From Nakamurella panacisegetis (GTDB taxonomy: Bacteria > Actinomycetota > Actinomycetes > Mycobacteriales > Nakamurellaceae): a stretch of 64,000 nucleotides of DNA. The number at the start of each line of letters is the position of its first letter. Position 1 is the stretch's first letter. The stretch is from assembly GCF_900104535.1 (NCBI RefSeq), contig NZ_LT629710.1, positions 2,914,001-2,978,000 of the forward strand, written 5' to 3'. The position numbers and the translations under genes are program-made. Under the pieces are notes generated by a model, which was given only the letters and a program-made list of their open reading frames with translations, did no database searches and was not told where the DNA came from. This document shows positions 58,068 through 64,000 of this stretch, one piece after another.

Positions 58068-59525
58068 CTACTCTGCCGAGCCGATGGCGGACATGACGTG
58101 CTTGATGCGGGTGTAGTCCTCGAGTCCGTACATGGACAGGTCCTTGCCGTAGCCGGAATGGCCGAAGCCACCGTGCGGCATCTCGGCGACCAGCGGGATG
58201 TGGGTGTTGATCCACACGCAACCGAAGTTCAGCGCGGCCGACATCCGCATGGCGCGCCCGTGATCGGCCGTCCACACCGAGGAGGCCAGGCCGTACTTGG
58301 TGCCGTTGGCGTAGGCCAGAGCCTCCTTCTCGTCGCTGAACTTCTGCACGGTGATCACCGGCCCGAAGATCTCGTTCTGCACGGCCTCGTCCTGCTGGGC
58401 CAGGCCGGAGATGACCGTCGGCTGGTAGAAGTAGCCGCCGCCGTACTGCGCACCGGTCAGCACCGAACCGCCGGTGTTGAGCGAGGCGTGGTCGGGGAGC
58501 CGGTCCACGAAGCCGCCGACGTGGGCCAGCTGGTTGGCGTTGTTGATCGGGCCGTACAGCGCGTCGGTGTCCGACGGCGGTCCGGTCACCGTTCGGCGGG
58601 CCTGCTCGGTCAGCGCCGCGACGAAGTCGTCGTGGATACCCGGAGCACACATGACCCGGGTCGCGGCGGTGCAGTCCTGGCCGCCGTTGAAGTACCCGGC
58701 CATGGCGATCGCTTCGGCCGCGGCCGCCAGATCGGCATCGTCGAACACGATGACCGGCGCCTTTCCGCCCAGTTCCAGGTGCACGCGTTTGACGTCGGTC
58801 GCGGCGGCCTGGGCGACCTGGATACCGGCCCGGATGCTGCCGGTGATGGCGACCATCGAGGGGGTCGGGTGCGAGACCAGGGCCGCGCCGGTGGTGCGGT
58901 CGCCGGTGACCACGTTGAGGACACCGGCCGGGAGAAACTCGGCGGCCAGTTCGGCCAGGAGGAGGGTCGAGGCGGGAGTCGTGTCCGACGGCTTGAGGAC
59001 GATGGTGTTGCCGGCGGCCAGGGCCGGCCCGATCTTCCAGATCGCCATCATCAGCGGGTAGTTCCACGGAGTCACCTGACCGACGACGCCGATCGGCTCC
59101 CGGCGGACGAACGATGTGTGCCCGGCCATGTACTCCCCGGCGCTGCGGCCCTCGAGGACCCGGGCCGCCCCGGCGAAGAACCGCAGCTGGTCGACCGCGG
59201 GCGGCAGCTCTTCGGATGCGGTCAGGGCCAGGGGCTTTCCGGTGTTCTCGCTCTCCACCGCGACGAACTCCTCGGCCCGCGCCTCCAGCGTGTCGGCGAT
59301 CTTGAGCAGGGCCCGCTGACGCTCCGACGGCGTGCTCCGGCCCCAGCGCTCGAACGCGGTGGACGCGGCCGAATAGGCGGCATCCAGGTCCGCGGCGCCG
59401 GACACCGGCGCCGTGGCGTACGCCTCGCCGGTGGACGGGTTGATCACCTCGCTGCTGGCACCGTCGGCCGCGTCGGTGAACTCTCCGTTGACGAAGTTGC
59501 GCAGCGTGCGCAGTTGCGAACTCAT
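58068..59525 (-). CDS. Gamma-aminobutyraldehyde/succinate-semialdehyde dehydrogenase
   Basis: A 485-residue NAD(P)-dependent aldehyde dehydrogenase. Catalytic residues: Cys in GGQDCTAATRVMCAP, Glu in HLELGGKAPVIVFDD, Asn in VTPWNYPLMMAIWK. The oxidised-substrate region resembles gamma-aminobutyraldehyde dehydrogenases (PatD/PuuC), with GSIRAGIQVAQ in the NAD site. With GabT it fits a route from putrescine or GABA to succinate. Succinate semialdehyde (GabD) is the alternative substrate. ATG at 59525 has GGGAGATC ahead. Confidence 0.9.
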   Translation of the reverse strand: MSSQLRTLRNFVNGEFTDAADGASSEVINPSTGEAYATAPVSGAADLDAAYSAASTAFERWGRSTPSERQRALLKIADTLEARAEEFVAVESENTGKPLALTASEELPPAVDQLRFFAGAARVLEGRSAGEYMAGHTSFVRREPIGVVGQVTPWNYPLMMAIWKIGPALAAGNTIVLKPSDTTPASTLLLAELAAEFLPAGVLNVVTGDRTTGAALVSHPTPSMVAITGSIRAGIQVAQAAATDVKRVHLELGGKAPVIVFDDADLAAAAEAIAMAGYFNGGQDCTAATRVMCAPGIHDDFVAALTEQARRTVTGPPSDTDALYGPINNANQLAHVGGFVDRLPDHASLNTGGSVLTGAQYGGGYFYQPTVISGLAQQDEAVQNEIFGPVITVQKFSDEKEALAYANGTKYGLASSVWTADHGRAMRMSAALNFGCVWINTHIPLVAEMPHGGFGHSGYGKDLSMYGLEDYTRIKHVMSAIGSAE

Positions 59526-59800
59526 GATCTCCCTCTCTCGGGCCGCGGTGGGCATCGTCGCCCGCCGCCGGCGGTGATCCCTCCAGCGTTCCGCACCTCA
59601 GCATTCACCGTCTCCCGGTCCTTTCACCAGTGGGGTGGGTCCGAGCTCCCGACACGCGAAGGATCGGCCGGCGCTCCGATCGCGACCCGGTTCTGCGGTA
59701 AGAAGGTGGCTCGACCCGGCGAACGTCGGACATGATGGACACGTGCCGCGGGCAACTCGCGCCCGGGCTGGACATCGCACCAACATCGCAGGAGGTAGCC

Positions 59801-60016
59801 ATGGCCGAAGAGTCACATGAACCGCAGGCAGTAACCGAGGAAGAACACGTACCCGTGACGCCCAGCACCAAGGCGGCCTTCGCGGCGGCGCTGGAGCGCA
59901 AGAAGCAGACCGGGCAGGCGCGCGCTGCGCACCTGGACGCGCACGGAGGCGTCGGCGGGGCCACGTCCAGTCACAAGGCGACCAAGACCTTCCGCCGGAA
60001 GTCCGGGTCGGCCTGA
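59801..60016 (+). CDS. DUF5302 small basic-tailed protein
   Basis: A 71-residue hydrophilic protein. It has an acidic N-terminus (MAEESHEPQAVTEEEHVPVT), then STKAAFAAALERKKQTGQAR, AAHLDAHGG and the end KATKTFRRKSGSA. The pattern K-F/x-AALERK...H...FRRKSG is DUF5302, a small actinobacterial family without known function. GGAGG stands six bases before ATG 59801, which fixes the start. It is divergent from the aldehyde dehydrogenase gene, with 275 bp between. Confidence 0.85.
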   Translation: MAEESHEPQAVTEEEHVPVTPSTKAAFAAALERKKQTGQARAAHLDAHGGVGGATSSHKATKTFRRKSGSA

Positions 60017-60390
60017 CCCGTGGCCGGCCGGCCCGACCGGTCGGCGCCGTCGGTCTCGTGCAACCGCCGTGAGTCTCTCGCGGCGGTTGTCCGGCGTCTG
60101 GGGTCGTGGCCCGGCGGGGCGCGGTACCGACCCTGACGGCCTCGGACCGAACCGGCGGGAAACGATGGGCAGTGGTGCCCATTGCCGGTGAGTGCCATCG
60201 GCCGTAGCGTCGCCCGCGTGGACCCATCACCCGTTTGTCGTCCCGTGTTGACCACTCTCGTGGATGGGTGCGCGCCGATAGTTCGATGTGCGAAACTCGT
60301 CCCGCGACCGTGCAAACACCTACACCCGGGGGGTCAGATGATGTCTTCGCGCCTCACCCACGCCCGCGGCGAAAGCGCGACCGACCTCTG
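60017..60390 (+). other. Intergenic region before the phosphatase gene
   Basis: 374 bp with a hairpin (60061-60089) and no convincing gene. TTGACC at 60248-60253 and GATAGT at 60277-60282 look like promoter boxes but are 23 bases apart, too far for sigma-70. The last 40 bp lack a clear ribosome binding site for the phosphatase ATG. Confidence 0.5.
60061..60089 (+). terminator. Hairpin after the DUF5302 gene
   Basis: CAACCGCCG and CGGCGGTTG pair perfectly around an 11-base loop, 44 bp after the DUF5302 stop. Confidence 0.6.
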
Positions 60391-61206
60391 ATGATGCAGG
60401 TGGCATGGGGTGCTGCGACCGATTCGGGCCGTCGGCGGCCGGTCAACGAGGACGCTCTGCTGGCGGCCATGCCGATCTTCCTGGTGGCCGACGGGATGGG
60501 TGGGCACGCGGCCGGCGGCACGGCCAGCGCCATCGTCGTGGAGGAGTTCACCGCGCCGTCCGGCGCCAATAGCGTCACCCCCGAATGGGTGATGGACGCA
60601 TTCGAACGGTCCCAGGCCCGCATTCGGCGTTCCTCCGCCGGCGGCACCACGGTGGCCGGCGTGGCCGCGGTCCAGCAGAACGGCACGCCGTACTGGCTGG
60701 TGTTCAACATCGGCGACTCGCGGATCTACCACTGCATCGACGGTGTCGTCACGCAGATCAGCGTTGACCACTCGGTGGTGCAGGAACTGGTCGATCTGGG
60801 GGAGGTCACCCTTGATCGGGCCCGGTTCCACCCGCAGCGGCACGTCATCACGCGGGCCGTCGGGGCCCCCGATGGCCCGCGCGCCGACTTCTGGTTGCTG
60901 CCCGGCGAACCGGGCGACCGTCTGATGATCTGCTCGGACGGCATCACGAGCGAGATCGACGCGGCCGCCATCGCCACGCTGACCAGGTCGGTCGACACCG
61001 ACCCGCAGCAGGTGGCCGAATCGCTGGTCGAACTCGCGCTGCAGGCCGGCGGCCGGGACAACATCACGGTGGTGGTCGTGGACGTCATCGACGTGACCGC
61101 GGACGCGCCGGCGCCGATCGGCGACCGGTCGATGACCGCCTCGGCCGACCGCGATCACACCCTGCCCCGCCTCCCGGCGATCAGCCGGGTCGGTGACTCG
61201 ACATGA
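60391..61206 (+). CDS. PP2C-type protein serine/threonine phosphatase
   Basis: A 271-residue metal-dependent phosphatase. It has the usual PP2C order: TDSGRRRPVNEDALLA, the metal Asp in FLVADGMGGHAAGG, NIGDSRIYHCIDGV, LMICSDGITSEID and the end GGRDNITVVVVDVID. It reverses the action of the Ser/Thr kinase encoded two genes on. ATG at 60391 or 60394 begins the domain; no strong ribosome site is seen. It overlaps the FHA gene by four bases. Confidence 0.93.
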   Translation: MMQVAWGAATDSGRRRPVNEDALLAAMPIFLVADGMGGHAAGGTASAIVVEEFTAPSGANSVTPEWVMDAFERSQARIRRSSAGGTTVAGVAAVQQNGTPYWLVFNIGDSRIYHCIDGVVTQISVDHSVVQELVDLGEVTLDRARFHPQRHVITRAVGAPDGPRADFWLLPGEPGDRLMICSDGITSEIDAAAIATLTRSVDTDPQQVAESLVELALQAGGRDNITVVVVDVIDVTADAPAPIGDRSMTASADRDHTLPRLPAISRVGDST

Positions 61207-62507
61207 GCGGGTACCGCTACCAACCCGGTTCCTCCCACCTCGTGGTGGGGCCGGGCGGTGGCGTGTTGACCTCCGACGGCCCGCTGGCGTTGCGGCTGTG
61301 GCCGTTGATCGGCCGCGGCTCGCCGATCGCCGCCCTGCTGGACGAGGCCCTGCGAGACGGCCTGGGCCGGCTGCCGGACCTGCTGTTGTTCGAGATCGAC
61401 TCCGGTGGCGCCCGAGTGATCGTCCGCGGCAAGCGGTCGGTGCGGCTCCGGCTGGGTGACGGCGAGGACGTCCGGATCGACGGCGACGCCGTCCGCACCT
61501 GGAACGAGCAGGTGCTGGCGGTTCCGATCTCGCTCAGCACCGGGCCGGACGCCGACCACGGCCTGCCCCTCGTGGCCGGCGTCGTGCTGGCCGACGGCTT
61601 CGCATGGTCGGCCGGCGACGGATCCGACGCCGCCGGGATCGGACCGGCGCCCACCGACGCCGCCCCGGTGGCCCCGGTGTCGATCAACAAGCACGCGGCC
61701 GAGGACCCGGTGAGCCCGGCCGCCCTGGCCGCGGCGTTCGTGTCCGCCGCGGCCGCGGTCACACCGCTACCGGCCGGCTCGTCGGCATCGGACATCAGGC
61801 CGGAACCGGCCGACGTGGTGCCGACGCCCACGCCAACGCAAACCGTTGTCCCGGAATCGATCCCCTCGCCGTCCGGGCCGGCCGCATCGGCCCTCCCGGA
61901 CACCCGCATCGAGCCTATCGACGACTCGTTCGAGCACCTTTTCGAGTCGACGGTGATGCGCAGTGTCGAAGATGCCGCCGTCCGCGCCGCCGACGAACCG
62001 GCATCAGGGCCGGGGAACGCCGAACCCCTCGTGACCGTCGGACCGGTTGTGCAGAACTCACAGCCCGAACGTCAGGGCGATCATGACGGCTCCACCATCA
62101 TGGCGGGTCAGCTGGCCGCCGTCCTGGCCTCGACCGGCGATCCGGTCCCGGCGCCGGGGCCAGCTCGTTGCCCCACCCTGGTGCTGTCCACCGGCCAGAG
62201 CGTCGAGGTCGACCGGGGTGTGGTCATCGGCCGGCGCCCGCACATCGACCGGGTGTCCGGGGCCGAGATTCCCCACCTGGTGACGGTGCCCAGTCCGCAG
62301 CAGGACATCTCCCGGTCGCACGTGGCCGTGCGACCCAGTGGCGACGGTTTCCTGGCGATCGATCTCGGCTCGACGAACGGCAGCATCATCCGCCGGGCCG
62401 ACGGCGCCGCGCAGGTCCTGCGGGAGGGCGCCGTGTCGGACCTGCAGTTCGGTGACGTGCTCGATCTCGGCGACGGTGTGACGGCCGTGCTGCGGGCGCC
62501 GTCATGA
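61203..62507 (+). CDS. FHA domain protein
   Basis: A 434-residue protein whose C-terminal 110 residues are a forkhead-associated domain that binds phosphothreonine: GVVIGRRPHIDRVSG, then DISRSHVAVRPSGDGFLAID and LGSTNGSIIRR (the Arg, Ser-x-x-His and Asn of the pocket). The first 140 residues (GYRYQPGSSHLVVGPGGGVL) form a separate beta-rich domain, joined by a long Ala/Pro/Asp-rich linker. It is co-translated with the phosphatase and the kinase (4-base overlaps), so it likely reads the kinase's phosphorylation. Confidence 0.92.
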   Translation: MSGYRYQPGSSHLVVGPGGGVLTSDGPLALRLWPLIGRGSPIAALLDEALRDGLGRLPDLLLFEIDSGGARVIVRGKRSVRLRLGDGEDVRIDGDAVRTWNEQVLAVPISLSTGPDADHGLPLVAGVVLADGFAWSAGDGSDAAGIGPAPTDAAPVAPVSINKHAAEDPVSPAALAAAFVSAAAAVTPLPAGSSASDIRPEPADVVPTPTPTQTVVPESIPSPSGPAASALPDTRIEPIDDSFEHLFESTVMRSVEDAAVRAADEPASGPGNAEPLVTVGPVVQNSQPERQGDHDGSTIMAGQLAAVLASTGDPVPAPGPARCPTLVLSTGQSVEVDRGVVIGRRPHIDRVSGAEIPHLVTVPSPQQDISRSHVAVRPSGDGFLAIDLGSTNGSIIRRADGAAQVLREGAVSDLQFGDVLDLGDGVTAVLRAPS

Positions 62508-64000
62508 TGAGACCGCCGGTCGCCCCGCCGGACATTCCGGGGCTGAGGGTCGGGCGACACCTGGGGGGCGGTGGTTTCGCCGACGTCTACCTCTACGAGC
62601 AGAGTGCGCTCGGCCGCAAGGTAGCCGTCAAGGTGTTGCGGGCCAATGCCTCCACCGAGGAGGTACGGCGGCAGTTCACCGCCGAGAGCCGGTTGATGGC
62701 GGCGCTGTCCGACCACATCAACATCGTCACCATCCATGACGCGGCCATCGCCGCCGACGGTCGTCCCTACCTGGTGATGGCCTACTGTCCCGGGCTCAAC
62801 CTGGCCGACCGCTACAAGACGCAACAGATCCCGGTGGCCGAGGTGCTCTCCATCGGCGTGCAACTGGCGGGTGCCGTCGAGACCGCCCACCGGCAGGGCA
62901 TCCTGCATCGAGACATCAAGCCGGCCAACGTCTTGACGGCACCAGGGGGCCGCCCGGCGTTGACCGACTTCGGCATCTCGGTGGCCATGGGTGCGATGCA
63001 CGAGGAAGAGTCGGTCGGCCTGTCGATCCCGTGGTCGCCGCCGGAGATGCTCAGCGGCGCCCCGGCCGGTGATCATCGCGCCGACGTGTACTCACTGGCC
63101 GCGACGATCTTCACCCTGTTGGCCCGCCGCTCCCCGTTCGAACTGATCGGCCGATCGAACGAGCAGATCGACCTGATCACCCGCATCCAACGAATGCCGC
63201 TGACGCCCACCGGGCGGGCCGATGTGCCGCAGACCGTCGAAGCGGTGTTGGCCATCGGACTGAACAAGGATCCCGGCCGTCGGTACCAGAGCGCGCTCGA
63301 GCTCGCCCGGGCGCTGCAGCAGCTCGAGGCCGAGATGGGTGGATCGGTGACGCCGGTTGACATCTCGGCCGAGGACCCGGTCGCCGCCGTGGCCGAGTTG
63401 GCGCCGAAGGACGACGGCCGGACCCGGATCCGGCCGCTCGTCATCCAGGCCCAGCATCCGGCCACCGACCCGGCCGCGCCGCCGGTCGACCGAACCCGGA
63501 TGCGGGGGCTCACCGGACCGACGGCCGCCGACCGACCACATCTGCGCCCGGCCGACCTGGCCCCACCGCCCCCGCCGGTGGACACCGAGGTCCGCCCGCC
63601 CGTCGGACCGATCCCGGTGGCCGTGCCGGTCGTCCGGCGTTCACGGATTCCCGTCCTGGTCGGTGTCGCGGTCCTGCTCGTGGTGCTGGGCGTCGTCGGC
63701 TTCGTGCTCGCCCAGCGGGGCACCAGCCCGGTGGCCGCACCGGAGTCCACCGCCCCGGCCACTCGTCCCAGCCTGGTGCAGGTGAGCCTGCCGTCGGCAC
63801 CGACGAATCTGACGGGCAAGCCCGTCGGGCCCAACGTTCAATTCACCTGGGTGAATCCCGACCCGGTCACCGGCGACACCTTCCAGTGGCGGCGAACCGA
63901 CCAGGATTCCGCGTCCGCCTCGTCCTGGACCGACACCACCAAACCGACGGCCGTCGTCGTCGGGGCCGGTCGGGCCTGCATCGAAGTGGTCGTTGTCCGG
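62504..64000 (+). CDS. Transmembrane Ser/Thr protein kinase, 3' end outside the window
   Basis: A PknB-like kinase, about 499 residues seen. The glycine loop is GGGGFADVY, the ATP lysine is Lys43 (VAVKVL), the catalytic loop HRDIKPANV begins at His135, and DFG is at 155-157. The activation segment ends SPPE instead of the usual APE. A Pro-rich linker leads to a single helix at residues 382-403 (IPVLVGVAVLLVVLGVVGFV); then comes an outer domain that looks like a fibronectin-type sandwich (GKPVGPNVQFTWVNPDP). It overlaps the FHA gene by four bases. The start is ATG 62504 or 62507. Confidence 0.95.
   Translation, partial: MMRPPVAPPDIPGLRVGRHLGGGGFADVYLYEQSALGRKVAVKVLRANASTEEVRRQFTAESRLMAALSDHINIVTIHDAAIAADGRPYLVMAYCPGLNLADRYKTQQIPVAEVLSIGVQLAGAVETAHRQGILHRDIKPANVLTAPGGRPALTDFGISVAMGAMHEEESVGLSIPWSPPEMLSGAPAGDHRADVYSLAATIFTLLARRSPFELIGRSNEQIDLITRIQRMPLTPTGRADVPQTVEAVLAIGLNKDPGRRYQSALELARALQQLEAEMGGSVTPVDISAEDPVAAVAELAPKDDGRTRIRPLVIQAQHPATDPAAPPVDRTRMRGLTGPTAADRPHLRPADLAPPPPPVDTEVRPPVGPIPVAVPVVRRSRIPVLVGVAVLLVVLGVVGFVLAQRGTSPVAAPESTAPATRPSLVQVSLPSAPTNLTGKPVGPNVQFTWVNPDPVTGDTFQWRRTDQDSASASSWTDTTKPTAVVVGAGRACIEVVVVR

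Noticed and set aside
56551-59604. A 1017-codon minus-strand frame
   Set aside because: It covers gabT and the aldehyde dehydrogenase in a wrong frame, with a low-complexity Arg/Gly composition. The two enzymes are clear in the other frames.

Overview
The window is high-GC DNA (about 70% by eye) with dense, often overlapping genes, GTG/TTG starts and mycothiol-type enzymes, so it is an actinobacterial chromosome. Gene order matches two core blocks known from Mycobacterium tuberculosis: uvrD1-sucC-sucD-Rv0954-Rv0955(perM)-purN-purH (here 0.5-17 kb), and the neighbourhood of icd, trpS, sdhCDAB, cdd, deoA and add (here 22-54 kb). The gene mix (icmB-like B12 protein before sucCD, Bmp-type nucleoside ABC importer, PP2C-FHA-kinase cassette) suggests a Nakamurella/Frankineae-like genus. 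That placement is inference, not proven.

Layout. 0-6.2 kb: a cut-off hypothetical gene, the DNA repair helicase pcrA, an AlkB-like dioxygenase, an acetyltransferase, a SnoaL-like protein, a remnant of a flotillin gene and two small membrane proteins. 6.4-19 kb: a large membrane protein co-translated with an isobutyryl-CoA-mutase-type B12 subunit, sucC-sucD, two conserved cell-envelope membrane proteins, purN-purH, a pentapeptide-repeat protein, folD and DUF3017. 19-32 kb: regulators with pirin, icd, an acyl-CoA ligase, xthA, a choline/betaine-type binding lipoprotein, a CNNM/CorC protein, trpS, YihY and a VOC protein. 32.5-37.3 kb: a lone mraY and the succinate dehydrogenase operon (sdhCDAB, minus strand).

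37.8-53.9 kb is a nucleoside uptake and breakdown region: Bmp lipoprotein, ATPase and two permeases import nucleosides; cytidine deaminase, purine nucleoside phosphorylase, thymidine phosphorylase and adenosine deaminase degrade them. Two amidohydrolases and a creatininase-family protein with altered metal ligands are interleaved. A small heat shock gene with a CIRCE operator, a methyltransferase and a DrrAB-like exporter sit among them. 53.9-59.5 kb carries a putative AbiEi-HTH/nuclease protein, an acidic conserved protein and a GABA pathway pair (gabT plus an aldehyde dehydrogenase). 59.8-64 kb carries a DUF5302 protein and a PP2C-FHA-Ser/Thr kinase signalling cassette that runs off the end.

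The most unusual signal is a family of five intergenic palindromic repeats, each exactly 72 bp, with 13-bp terminal inverted repeats GGATCAACTTCGC. They lie at 23756, 25569, 53930, 55138 and 56548 in both orientations, and three of them bracket the two genes of the 54-56.5 kb segment. No tRNA, rRNA, CRISPR array or transposase was seen.
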